Source: Oehlia diaphana (Eukaryota > Glomeromycota > Glomeromycetes > Glomerales > Glomeraceae). Taken from it: a DNA stretch of 64,000 bases. Positions 21,446 to 33,021 of this stretch are shown in pieces. The notes under the pieces were generated by a model that was not told the origin of the DNA, searched no databases, and worked only from the letters and a program-made list of their open reading frames with translations. Each line of letters starts with the position of its first letter. Positions within the stretch are counted from its first letter, which is position 1. The DNA is taken from assembly GCA_003833135.1 (NCBI GenBank), contig QZLH01000429.1, forward strand, positions 17,422 to 81,421. The letters run 5' to 3'. A program made the position numbers and the translations under genes.

Positions 21446-22932
21446 TACAGTATGTCTATCAAGAATCATAGGTACTGTTACGAAAATTATTTTTTATATT
21501 ATTTTATTAGTATATATTTTATTTTTATTATATATATTGGGAAAACAACAGAAGATTAGATAATAAATGGCTGGATGATGATCATCGGAGGCTTAGTACA
21601 ATTTCAAAGGACGATTTGTATTACGGATTATTTGGCCAAATGACAAGTTGAACTATAGATGAAAATGTACCAAATTTTGGAAGATATTTAACATTTATCG
21701 TTTATTATTGTTTAATTATATACAGTTTATTAATTTCCGATTTATTTATTAATAAAACACGAATATTTTATTTATTGATTAATTTGTGTTAATCATTTAT
21801 TGATAGACTCATTTTATTTTACATATCTTTATTGAATTTTGTCCTATACTTGCCTATAGAATTGATACCGATTTCTTACCGATTTATTGCCGAATTGTGT
21901 AAATTATCAAATATTTTATTTCCGTTACTACCGGACCAATCGGTAGTGACAGTATCTATAAACATATATTTTTGCTTCACACGTGACACTGTGCAACAGA
22001 AAAATTTTCGGACTTAATAACGGTTTCATATTGTCGGGTAATTTGAATCAAAGTTTAAAATTAATTTAGTGCATTCAATAACTAATTAACTTTTTTAATT
22101 TTTTTAATCCTTTTTCACATGAATGTAAAATAGTAAATGAGAGAATTGTGTAATATCTCAAATGTATCAATAGCGTAACTTTTGCATCACCTTTCATAAC
22201 AATAGTCCGAAGTGTAACGAAGGACTAAATAATCATGTCGATTTGTAACATAAATAAATTATTGGTTATCAAAATTCTTTATTTAAATATTTTTCATGCA
22301 TTAAATTATTATATTTAGTCAACAAAGTTAAAAATCAACAACGGAAAAGGTCAAATTATGCATATAATTCATAAATTATTATTTATGGTAGCACCGGGGA
22401 AATTTTACAAAATTTCTCTAATCATGCGTAATTATTGAATTTTTTTAAAATTAACAAAAAAAAAAATGTTTAGACTCTATCATAAAGACATAATATTTTG
22501 CAGGATGATTCAAAGCTCTATTTTCATGAGAACTTATGGAAGAACCTTAGCGTTATAATGTTATCGACAATTTCCAACTTGCGATGTTGTGATTTTTAAT
22601 TTGAATCTATTTTATCATAAATTACAGCAAATTATTCTTGTTTTGTGGTTTTTAATTCGAATGATCATCATGGTTTAGAAACGACAATGAATCTTTGTAA
22701 ATATAATACACTAAATACAAAGTGCGTTTCACCATGAACGACAGCTTAAAATAAGAATATTTTCCTTGTATTTAAAATATATATATATCCCCGTGATAAA
22801 AAAAAATTTAATCTCCTCGTCATCTCAATAATTTTCACCTCGCTATTTTCTTAATAATTTTCATCTCCTTGTTATCTTCTTAACAATTTTTATCTCCTTG
22901 TTATCTTCTTTTTTTTCTATCAGCTCCTAAAA
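21446..22932. other. intergenic, 5' leader repeats before the membrane protein gene
   Basis: No family-like coding sequence. Immediately upstream of the next gene (about 22805-22920) the word TTTTATCTCCTTGTTATCTT and variants of it recur three to four times in a pyrimidine-rich tract, probably in the promoter or 5' UTR. The CGAAGGACTAAATAATC word near 22218 resembles one near 49163. Confidence 0.5.
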
Positions 22933-24466
22933 ATGAATTCACTAGTTGTTCTTTATAAAATACTTCGTAAATTTCATAGAGAATTAAAGCGTGTAGAAAA
23001 GTTTTTCTTGTATACATATATTATAGATATGGTCACATATTGTTTACTGTTCATTGGCACTTTAATTTTAACAGGAGATTTCGAAGTTAATTTAATACAA
23101 TTTCCAATATTATTTTTTCCTATATTATCAGGAATGATTATGGTAATATAATGTTTTATATTTGAATATTGTTTAATATATTTAATACTAGTTATTAATT
23201 TATTTTAATATTTGTAGTTCTATGGTAAGACCGTTTACCACGGATTAGCATTCCTTGGTGTACATTCGTTTCCTATCTTTGGAGGAATAGCTTATTTTTA
23301 CACTCAACGTTTTAATTGTAAAGACAATACTATCGCATGTAACGCAAATAATCCAATCTTTTATGTAGGTGTGGGTTTTTTAATTGCACTTGTAGTTATA
23401 TTTCAATCGCTATATACATTATATGTATATTTATTATGGAAGAAAAGGTAAATGATAACATCTTTTAATTATGTAACTAAAAAAATAATAATAATAATTT
23501 TAAAATTTATATTTTTTTTCTTATTTTAGTATATGGCCTTTAGTATATGAATTCAAACATTCTAGACATGATGAAATTAAAAGTAAATAATCCGTTTATT
23601 CAGCATATATATATATATTTAGTTTCTAAATTCTTCTTTTTCTTTTGCTTAGAAATGCATGCGATCTATGAAGTTCAATTCCCACTGTTCCATGCGCAGA
23701 TAATGATAGTTGGGCTATGGATAACTGCTTATTTAATAGGAATAATTGGTATAGACATAATGGAACTAGCAAAAAGACGAATTAGTATTCGAAGATTATT
23801 TTTCAATTATCAAGTGCCAATCAACGTAATATTTCTTTATTACTCGTTTTTTATGCTCAAAGGTGTAAGTACATTATTTTCTTTTTTGTTCTTTAATATA
23901 ATGTAATTATACTAAACAAATTTGACAAATATATTTAGGTGAGGGATGAGAAACACTACTTAATGTTTATTGTTTACATCGGAAACATTATTCAAGCCTT
24001 ATTATTATATTTTGATTTGTCTAGTTACTGCAAACAATATAATTTATTGGCAAAATTAACTTCCGAGTTAGAATGCTATCATTATTCTATGCAACTTAAT
24101 ATGTTTTTTTTATACGGTAATTTCACATAATTTATGTGTTTTAAATTAGTAAATTAATATAAAAGTTATACTAATAATTCTTTTTTAAAAAAATATATAT
24201 ATATAATAGCATGTTTATGCTGGGTTATTTTAGCGCTATCAACATGGAACACCATTAGGTGTCATAAAAATTTCAATAGACATATGGCATTTTATAGTAT
24301 GTAAATTTTATTCTTCATTCTCATTATTCATTTTTTTCTCTTCAATACTAATAATTAATCAACTCCTTAAATAGTTCAATATGAGCCACCTCCTCCAGAA
24401 TTTCAATCCGGGAGAAAATTAGTAATAAGAGAATCAGTTGAGCCAAAGCCTTCACACATCGTATAA
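22933..24466 (+). CDS. multi-spanning membrane protein, seven exons
   Basis: Exons inferred at 22933-23142, 23218-23447, 23530-23582, 23653-23864, 23939-24116, 24210-24296 and 24375-24466. All introns are short, with GT...AG ends, and the frame is kept, giving 353 residues. The N-terminus is short and basic (residues 8-22), which favours a cytoplasmic end. Hydrophobic segments lie at about 24-47, 54-75, 79-98, 116-144, 174-201, 219-235, 242-262 and 286-308, so about eight spans. A loop with two Cys (FNCKDNTIACNANNP) lies near residues 103-117. The C-terminal tail is hydrophilic with PPPPEF. I do not recognise the family. It is the nearest intact gene to the CaaX peptide copies, so a receptor or transporter role was considered. 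Even span number and a probably cytoplasmic N-terminus argue against a classical seven-helix pheromone receptor. Confidence 0.8.
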
Positions 24467-25055
24467 ATAAACAATATTTCAAAGTCAAATTTTTTTAGAA
24501 GAAATGTACGAATATTCTAATAAATAATGTAAAAGATTAATAAAAATAATTTTTTCCTCTAACAAATGAAAAAACTGAAGTCTGAAGCAGTGGATAATTA
24601 TTTTCTAGCTCAAACAAATTAATTTTATTAATAATTGATAAGAGAAATAAATTTAATGAAAACTATTTTTTTTAAAAACATTGATTGAAACTTATTGTGC
24701 TTAATAATTGATAAAATTCTAATTAAACTTTTTTTTAAAAAATTTTCTTTAATCCCTTTTAAAGAAATATGTTTATGTTTGAAACAGTAAAGTGTTAAAT
24801 ATCCGATTTTGAGTATTAAGTTGACAAAATTTAGAAATTTCATAGATTTTCATAATGTAACACTATTTATTATGTTTAGACGCACTCATGTGGATGGTAA
24901 ACTTTTGACTGCGGCTTTTTTTTCGATTACGATAAATAAATCGTTTTTATAACTTAGAAATGCGATTCAACAAATCAAGGACAAATCGAGCCACGTTAAC
25001 TATCGTTACCTAGTGTTATCAAGTTTGTTAAAATATTCGCTTGTTAGAGTATTAT
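24467..25055. other. intergenic, no gene recognised
   Basis: AT-rich 3' flank of the membrane protein gene. The minus-strand frame at 24628-24843 is Lys/Leu/Ile-rich, as expected by chance in such sequence. Confidence 0.55.
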
Positions 25056-25177
25056 TACCGTATTTTGCGGTATATAAGCACCCCTTTTTTGCACTTGATG
25101 CCGGCCAAGATCCTCATAATTTTGGCCAAAATCGCCATAATTCTGGTCAGGGTGCTTACTTACCGCAAAATACGGTA
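25056..25177. mobile_element. 122-bp MITE
   Basis: Terminal inverted repeats of 27 bases (TACCGTATTTTGCGGTA at the left end, with its complement at the right) match at all but about two positions, and the outer TA fits a TA target site. The core holds two variants of the word TTTTGGCCAAAATCGCCATAA. It is too short to encode anything. Confidence 0.75.
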
Positions 25178-26570
25178 TGTTATTTCTTTTATTAACTATT
25201 GTATTGGTCTATCTTTCTGCAAGATTATGAAAGTTTTTATATAATGTCTCGAAAACTTTGTTCACGGCGCATTTTTCGGTTGTGACTGATTTTGTGTAAC
25301 AACCTTTTTGCTAAAAATTTATTTATTTTGCAAAACTTTTACAAATAAAATAATATAAAGTACAATAGAGTTATAAAATTTAACATATATATTAATGTAT
25401 TTTATTAATTTATTCATAATAAAGTTACATAATTAAGGAAATTATCTAAATGACGAAATGATGTCATTAGTAATCACTGCATTGTTTCCCAATCATTAAA
25501 AATATTCTGATCAACATAAAAGTTGGTTCTCAATAAACTGTCTTGCTCATTTTCAAAAGATATCATCACCTGAATCATATTCCAGTTGAAGTAAAATTAG
25601 TGTCATAGGATCATTTATTTCTATATTTCTAAAAAAAAAGAAAGAAAGAATAACTGCATTAATAAGTCATCCTAACCCTAATCCTACATTTAACTCCTAG
25701 CACACTTCCCTTATCTTAACCCTATGTTAATACTAATTCTACGCCCTTACCCTAATCCTACCAAACTCAAAACTTACCTAATTCTTCATGAAATTGTTGA
25801 AACGTGGTAAATAAAAGATAGGAAAGGATGAAATGAAAAGGTCTTCGACACAACTATATGAAAGGAAAAATAAAAAATAAGAAAGAAGAAAGAAAAAGAG
25901 ACGTGTGGGAAAGAGAATTAAATTACTGATCATAATATATGTAAATCATGGGATACCAAATAGTTTGTATATCTTTTTTGAAATAATATAATTTTTTTTA
26001 TTATTAATGATGACAAATAACTATTGTCACCACATTGTGCCAAATAATAAGTTTTTTTCAATAAAAATATAAAAGAAATTTATTGAAAATATTCTTGTTG
26101 TTCCTATTCACTTATGTGAAGTTGCGACGCAAAAATACATAACCTAAAAAGGGAGTTTATTTTAGAAAATGAGATAATTAAAAATAATTTGAAATATTTT
26201 TATTTAATTACAAGTCACCCTTTGTATGAAATTCAAGTCAAATGCTTGCGCAATAAAAATCACGTGCAATCTGCGCAAATAAATCCTGATTTGCGCGTTA
26301 TAACCAAATACCTAATATCCCAAATCCCAAATCCCACGTCAAAATAAGTATCTAATTTAATGCATAGGGTGATTGCGCCCATGATTATATGCCGCCTCAA
26401 AATCAAATGAATATCTGATATAGCGCAATTTGTGCAAAAATTGCGGAATTTTTTAAAATTAAGGTCGTGCAATGCGCAGATTTGAATCACGTGCAATTTG
26501 CGGAAATCAAAAGTAAGTTGCGCTTCGCAAATTCCGCAAATAAATTTCATACTGGGCCCGCTTCACTCAC
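25178..26570. other. intergenic with simple repeats
   Basis: A degenerate CCTAACCCTAATCC-type stretch lies at about 25665-25765. A purine-rich A/G run lies near 25860-25915. A (TCAC)n run lies at about 26563-26580. From 26255 to 26550 the word CACGTGCAATTTGCG and relatives occur at both ends, which could mark a small repeat. No gene recognised. Confidence 0.5.
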
Positions 26571-28228
26571 TCACTCACTTGCTTGCACCACCTGGCTCGC
26601 TGCGTGTATGAAATTGAGTTTTGTTCTAGTGGTAATTAAGTGAGCGTAATATACCGGAGGCGCCTATTTAAACATAATACAATTATTATCATTTTACGGA
26701 ATTTAGTGATAACAAATGCAGTTTAAAATCTTACCAAAGATATCGTACGTGTGCTCTGTGCATATATATAACAGAGATTATAAGATAACGTTATATATTA
26801 GTTATGTACAGTATATTAATCATATTATCCAATTATATCAAATTAACTTACATATTTGCATCAAATCCGTTTTCGTCATATAAAACGTGATTATGGGTTG
26901 GTCGAGATGTCCCCAGTAGTCCAGCATGACTTATGACTTAATAAATCTATAAGGATTTAAGTCATTAAGAAATGCTACAAATTTATAACAATGTAAATTT
27001 AATTACTTGCACCGACCTACTAGTATTTTCTCCTTTTATTGGAAAAAACCCTCTTCTGTACCACAAAAATGTGATAGTAGGTCTATACTTAGCATCAAGA
27101 ACTTAACACGCGGCTATAGTAAAAACAAATTAATTCTCATTAGATTCGTCGTAATTAAAATTAACGAAATGCACGAATAAATAAATCTAAGAATAATATA
27201 GAATAAATACCTACCATCTCGGTAAAACATTCTTCTATGCTTTCTCCCATGCTTTCTCCCACAAGTCTGATAAAATGTTTTTAACAATCCTTTAACCATA
27301 TTTGTCAAATCCAATATTATTCCGTAACGCCTGGTTTGAACTCTAACGCTGCATAACATGATGCTCTAGAGCTCATGAGCAACAGAAGACGGATGATTGC
27401 TGCCGCCTGAAGAAATGCAAAAATAATATATTAAAGATAATTATTAATCTCTTTAAAAATAATTCGTGTGAAAAAAAAATAGTTTACCGGGATTAGGATG
27501 TATCAAAATAGTAGGCTCTTCTATTACAAATGGAAGATGATCAGGAATGAGGATGAATTCATTCATTCAAGTTTGACGTTCATCTTTAGGCGGACATTAG
27601 CACAATATTGTTTTTTTTTTGGTTTATCCATGTGTTCACTTTACACTGTGTTGCAACACCAATAATTGTATCACCAACACGCTTAATTTTGGCATATAAA
27701 TCTTGGAAGAACGCAAAAAATAAGCTGAGGTAGAGATTTTTGCTATATTACCAGCCTTCACCCAAGCTATTTAATGGTTCCTCAACATTTCTTATAGGAA
27801 TTTGTACGTAATATGGGAGGTCTCTTATTGGGATATTCTGTTGAAGATTGATAAAATAATATTAGAAGCTTGGATGATCATACAAAATAGGTTTATATTA
27901 TCAACTTACCAATATATAATACATGTATTAACAAATTCTTTCATGAATGTATTAATAGTATGATCAGGTAAATCTTCATCATTTAAAAAGTCCAAAAATT
28001 CAAAAGTGGCAACTCGTAAACTGCATACACCATCTTTTGGCTGGAACTGATGCTCCTTTGATGATTGATAGTACTGAATTGTTGGAGTGGGAAAAATCCT
28101 AGCGTCCACCTGTAATATTAAATTCGCTAATTTATTCCTATGATGCATAAATCATATTCCAAACCTACCACAGACATATTGATACTTATTCCGAATTGTT
28201 GGAGGTATTCATTGCCTCGATAATTGTG
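26571..28228 (-). pseudogene. broken Argonaute gene (C-terminal two thirds)
   Basis: Successive minus-strand blocks match the PAZ end, linker, MID and PIWI parts of Argonaute. They are: NEYLQQFGISINMS (28169-28220); VDARIFPTPTIQYYQSSKE and QPKDG (27910-28109); IKRVGDTIIGVATQC, then MNEFILIPDHLPFVIEEPTI (27488-27837); SVRVQTRRYGIILDL, LLKTFYQTCGRK and YRDG (27215-27406); DAKYRPTITF (about 27060-27090); SHAGLLGTSRPTHNHVLYDE (about 26850-26935); SYNLCYIYAQSTRTISL (about 26716-26780); and APPVYYAHL (about 26640-26665). GT...AG intron signals separate the blocks, so it decayed from a spliced gene and not from a processed copy. Stops, frameshifts and a deletion that removes the GADVT residues with the first catalytic Asp make it non-functional. 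Argonautes use small RNAs to silence transcripts and transposons. The N-terminal domain is missing beyond 28228, where an Hsp70 relic begins. Confidence 0.75.
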
Positions 28229-28229
28229 C

Positions 28230-28670
28230 TCGAAGGAACAATGCGAACGTGCAAAACGCACACTTTCATCATTGGAATTGATTCTCTTTTGAAGATATTG
28301 ACTTCTATACTGCTTTGACAAGTGCCAATTTGAAGAATCGAATCAAGATTTATTTTCAAGATGGTAAAATCTACAAACGTCAAGTCCACGAAATCATTTT
28401 AGTTGGTAGATATCTGAATTCTTTAACGGCAAAGAATTAAATAATCTATAATTCTGATGAAGCAGCTGCTTATGGTGCTGTAATACAAGCTGCTATTTTA
28501 TTTCATAACAATAATAATTCTGAAAAAAATTCAATTTAATGTTACTTTGATGTTGCTTTTTTTCTCTTGGTATCGAAATTTGTGATATCAAAATTATATA
28601 ATAATTTCAATGTATGAAGGTAAATTCGGAATGGCACCAAATATAGCTTGTCCCAAATGCGTTCCTCCAT
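28230..28670 (+). pseudogene. broken Hsp70 fragment
   Basis: Plus-strand blocks match the end of the nucleotide-binding domain of Hsp70. EQCERAKRTLSS is followed, after a frameshift, by SFEDIDFYTAL. Then come KRQVHEIILVGRYLNSL (normally 'VHEIVLVGGSTRIP'), NSDEAAAYGAVIQAAIL (normally 'NPDEAVAYGAAVQAAIL'), FFLLGIEI ('LSLGIE') and a vestige of 'VYEGE' and 'GIPPAPRG'. At least three stops or frameshifts are present, and the N-terminal ATPase half and the substrate-binding domain are missing. Its first bases touch the truncated end of the opposite-strand Argonaute relic, so one rearrangement probably cut both genes. Confidence 0.75.
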
Positions 28671-30214
28671 GACAATATCTCTAGCTTTTTTTATCCTAAT
28701 TCTAACTCTTCAAGGTGGATGCAAGAGTTCACTTTTAAATTCGAGACCGGCTTCCTATAAAATAAACACATTCTGACGTTTCGGTGGACGGTATAACTTC
28801 CCTTTGCTCTTTTCAAATTGAGCAATAACCATATTCTTTTCTGCTTTCTTTTCTCATTAGTAACAAATCATTGTTGTGAACTTTCGTTTTTGTAAATCAC
28901 AATAAATAACTTTCTCTATTTGGTTGGATAATATTAAAAGCTTCCTAATGATTTGGATAAGTTCCAAGAGTTTTGAATTTTCGTTCAAGAGGTTGAAAGA
29001 ATATGCCTTTCCACTCCTTTTGAATTTAATGGTTCGAGTTGTTCAGATATTTCCGGTTATTTTGGTTTATTTGTTTATGGAGAAAGTTTTTAGAAACTTC
29101 TTTTAAAGAAGGATTTAGCATTTTCCATGGTTTATGATTATATGGCAATTATAAGAGTGATGGTGGATCTGCTAATATATTATTTGGGACGGATGATAGT
29201 ATTATAGTACGTACTTCATGCTGAACCCATTAATCAAGGTACGCTCTTAAATTTAAATAATAATTAGTATAACATTCTTATAATATGATAATTACAAAAT
29301 AAAAGCCAAATAAATACCTACCGTTACCACCGATTATAGAATGATTAATTACAGTAATTCCTACTTCACATAAACTTTATTGTTTTTAATCATTTAGAAT
29401 AAATTTTTATGCGATTTGAAGCATGTCAGATTATTGTTGAGATTCACATTATTGTTAAATTTTGTTTGGCATTGAAGCCTCATCATTATCCGATTATCCA
29501 ACAAATCAATAGATTGAATTATACTGCTAATTCACAAACCACCAGCGAATTTAATCGTAATTTTTCCAATGAACCAGTTACTAAAGTTATAATGTGCTAC
29601 CTCTTCAACTCATATAACCTCTCGTCTAACATTACACGTAAAAGAATCAAGAGAGATCCGCTAAAGAATATACTGAAATAGTCTAAGTGAAATACTAAAT
29701 AATCTCCGATGTTATTTTTTTCTGTCAAGATAAAAGAAAAACATTACATCACATAATAATCCTCGTTACACACCAAACGCTCTTGATCCCAACCTCATCA
29801 TAAGGAATTTAACGCTCCCTCTGCATCACATGACCAAGAAGCACGTTCTATACACTTCCTCGATCACGTAAATTAAGATGATCATCTTCGGGTTGAGTCA
29901 CGCTATAACTATAAGTATTTTGATTATAATATATTAATATAAGATACATTTACGACAGTGTGTATCTTCACTTTTTCTTTATTGGAAAATATTGATATAC
30001 CTTTCCCACCTCTAACCATCCAAGAAAAATACATCACTTCATAATTCTCGGTATACACAAAACGCTCTTGATCTCAACTTATCAATAAGGAATTTAACGT
30101 CCCTGTAACCAAAAATCCTCTGAATGGTTGAAAATTATATAGATCAATATAATCCACTAAATATAATAACATATCTTGTCACATAGGTTTTTTCTTCAAT
30201 TATAATATACCACT
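28671..30214. other. unclassified spacer
   Basis: Open stretches at 28924-29106 and 29409-29681 do not resemble any family I know. A translated stretch near 29000-29150 in another frame (SDISGYFGLFVYGESF) looks protein-like but unidentified. A direct repeat is annotated at 29734-30102. Confidence 0.4.
29734..30102. repeat. direct repeat, about 80 bp, two copies
   Basis: Copies at about 29734-29816 and 30022-30102 share AAACGCTCTTGATC, AAGGAATTTAACG and ACATCAC.TCATAAT words in the same order and orientation, about 290 bases apart. Confidence 0.7.
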
Positions 30215-31368
30215 TCATAAGTAAAAGCCTATTGTGAATATTATCCACATAATGCACACTTTACTTTCTCCAGATTTTGACTTCGCTGAGATCATCCATA
30301 TGCTTCCCAAAATCATGCAATGTTTAAAAGCCCAATAAATCATAAACTCTTCTGCAGTAAAATCAGGATACTTTCTGGTTAATGTGTTGATATGAAGTGT
30401 TCCCGCTGCGTCTCCAGAATTCTCCTGCATTACTCGCACGCCATAAATGCAATAGTGTCTCACCACACGGAATCGTAAAATTGGGAGTAATGGTTTAATC
30501 AAATAACTATCATCACTTTGCCTATTAAAATAAATATATTAATATAAATAATCAAATAATATTTAAATATTATAATTCTAAATTGAAATAATTAAATAAT
30601 TATCATTATAAAGATAAATAAGGAGACTTTTCAATACTTAGTTGTAATTCTTTATTATGATTTAAAAAGTACTTGAATTAGATGAAAAAGTTCTATACGC
30701 TGCAACAAGGAAAACTAGAATATTGAACTGATGTTGTGCGTCAAATGTTAAGGGATGAACACCTGTTAGGATCCCGAATTGATTAAGCATAAAAGTGAAT
30801 ATTCAGATTAACTTACATGCATTGAAGCAGTATCTGTTGCTGTAATTGGAATTCAACAATAGTACTATCTGATCCAAGTAATAGATCTAGTTTGAGCTGT
30901 GGAGTAATTCCTATAATGTTTAAAATGTAATTTAGCAATTAGAGTAATCACTAGGGTTGCAGACATTTCTTTTGCCAAGGGTAGTTACCTTACGACATAC
31001 GTCACGTCAAGATACAACATATGCTGTAATACAAGAAAAAAAAAAATTTTTCATATCAAACCTACTTAAACCTACTTGTAATGATCAATTACTACAGTAA
31101 TTGCTATACTTAATTTTGGCTGAAAGTACAATTTGGCCAGAGTTAAAATTAAAATTACTACCTTACTACCCCATACGTCAATACGGCAAAATATTTGAAA
31201 AGTAGTATCTTCTTACTACATTGACGTATTGACGTATAAGGTAACTACCTTAAGATATGTCTGCAACCTTAGTAATCACTACTGGCGGAAGATCATTAAG
31301 AATAATCAATAAATAATACACTTAAATTTATTGAAAATTAACTTACTTGTAAATACAAAACGGTGCAT
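30215..31368 (-). CDS. possible three-exon small gene, product unknown
   Basis: A minus-strand gene can be built from exons 31368-31347, 30910-30817 and 30521-30215. All splice ends fit GT...AG, and the frame closes to 140 residues. It starts MHRFVFTRITPQLKLDLLLG, continues QLQQQILLQCMQSDDSYLI across the second junction, and ends with a hydrophobic GFYL tail. Aromatic and hydrophobic stretches lie near the C-terminus. The first intron (436 bases) is long for this genome, so an exon may be missing. The region around exon 1 recurs near 7050-7120. I do not recognise a family. It could be a fragment of a larger decayed gene. Confidence 0.35.
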
Positions 31369-33021
31369 CAAATCATAAAATATACATCCCTAATCAACTT
31401 GATATTCTCAAACATTTTCATATAGTCATATTCTCGATTAAATAGTAGACAACCATTGGGATTTGCGACAACGCATATAAATAGGAGCAAAAGCTCTATT
31501 TATATACCTAGATCTGGTAGATGAATTATCTCATTTCTAGCATGATTTCTAACTTAAAGTCATTCAGTCTTTATTTTTTCTATTATAAGAAATTCATGTT
31601 GGACTTTCCTAAAATTAATTTTTAAATTTTTAAATAACGGCCGAAAATAACCTATTCTTAAAACACGTAAAACATACCTGATACCAATATCATAACTGAT
31701 AATATTAAATAATAAATGATTATTGCAAACAATAAAAAATTAAAACCAAAAATTATAATCTAATAAATATGATGGCTGTGACACCTGTGTACAAACTCGT
31801 TATTTGAGTCCACATGCTAATCTGATAAAGTTTTCGTAAAAATTAATTCCAGATTGTACCGAATTTTTTAAAATAAGGTATGCTCATATTTTAAACTTGT
31901 GTTGTAAAGTCTATTGAACAAAGAGAATAGATTTTAAATTAAAATTTTTTTCAATACATAATTTCGTACCGTAATTTTATAGTACGCGAAAACATTATTA
32001 TGGGGCTTTTTTCATGTTTTCAATAACTTCATGGCAAGAATTGGATGGACCAATCTCTAGTTTATAAAAGGATATTTCAGAACGCTAAAAGGATCTTATC
32101 TTTTAGTTTAAAAACTTAAGAAAATAATACACCCTATAATATGTAAAATTTCTTGATTAATTTTTCACTTATATTGAGAAACAAGGTCAGACAATTAGTA
32201 CTCTCAATTATCTGCTCCGAGGTCGTACAGAAAGAACATTCCTTTTACCAGAGAAGGTGGATCCCAACGGGAAAGGTCACGTAGTTAGAAGATTTCAAAA
32301 TAACGAAAAGACCTCTTATACACCAGAAGTATGACTTCTCAAAAATGACATTAAGCAACATGAACACATTGGCGGTCAACTACAGATCCTCATACAAGGG
32401 CAAAAGATGTTAAATCATGGGTCAAACCCGTCAAACATATCGTCAAACATATAATTAAAGTAAAAGATCAGCGGAAAAGGTAGGAAGTAATAAAACAAAG
32501 AATTGAAACAGAAATTCGATGATCTTAGAAGACCGAAGGAAATTATCAACAGCTTATTAGACAAAAGGTACAACAAAATCCAGAACGATGTGAACTGGGT
32601 TCATCACAGAAGAAAGATCGCTCAAGAAAGAAGCTGTAAGAACATTTACAAAGATTTTTAGGAAGCGCGAGCATAAATTCATAATCTATTAGATTAAGGT
32701 CAGAATAGATCGGTCTGATGAAAGGAATATAAAAGAAGAATTAGATCGTTCATATACGATAATACATTTCTATCACTTACAGAAGTAGTATGAGATGGAA
32801 TGCCCGCATCGTTTAATGATGATTCAGCGCCAAGAATATCCAACATTATTAACAGGTTAATTAAAAAAAGCAGTAAAAAAGAGCAAGCACATCTAAGAGA
32901 TTTTGCGGGTTTATGAACAAAGACAATCCCAGAAAAATGCAAACTTACGCAGCTATATTCAATCCAGAAAATATATGATTGGAACTACAATTTAAAAAAG
33001 ACTCGTCCGATCTTATTAATT
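31369..33021. other. unclassified spacer, probable retroelement debris at its right end
   Basis: AT-rich up to about 32150. From 32170 to 32690 base composition becomes more balanced, and protein-like frames broken by stops appear on the plus strand (for example NKELKQKFDDLRRPKEI and NWVHHRRKIAQE). This change suggests decayed inserted coding sequence continuous with the tandem duplication that follows. A local inverted pair, TACGTCAATACGGC-type words around 31170-31230, also occurs. Confidence 0.4.

Noticed and set aside
25665..25765. Telomere-like CCCTAA-type repeat
   Set aside because: The units are irregular and interrupted, and genes or relics lie on both sides, so it is not a chromosome end. 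At most it is a relic.
27906..28389. Three overlapping minus-strand frames treated as separate small genes
   Set aside because: They are explained by Argonaute exons and by the antisense of the Hsp70 relic.
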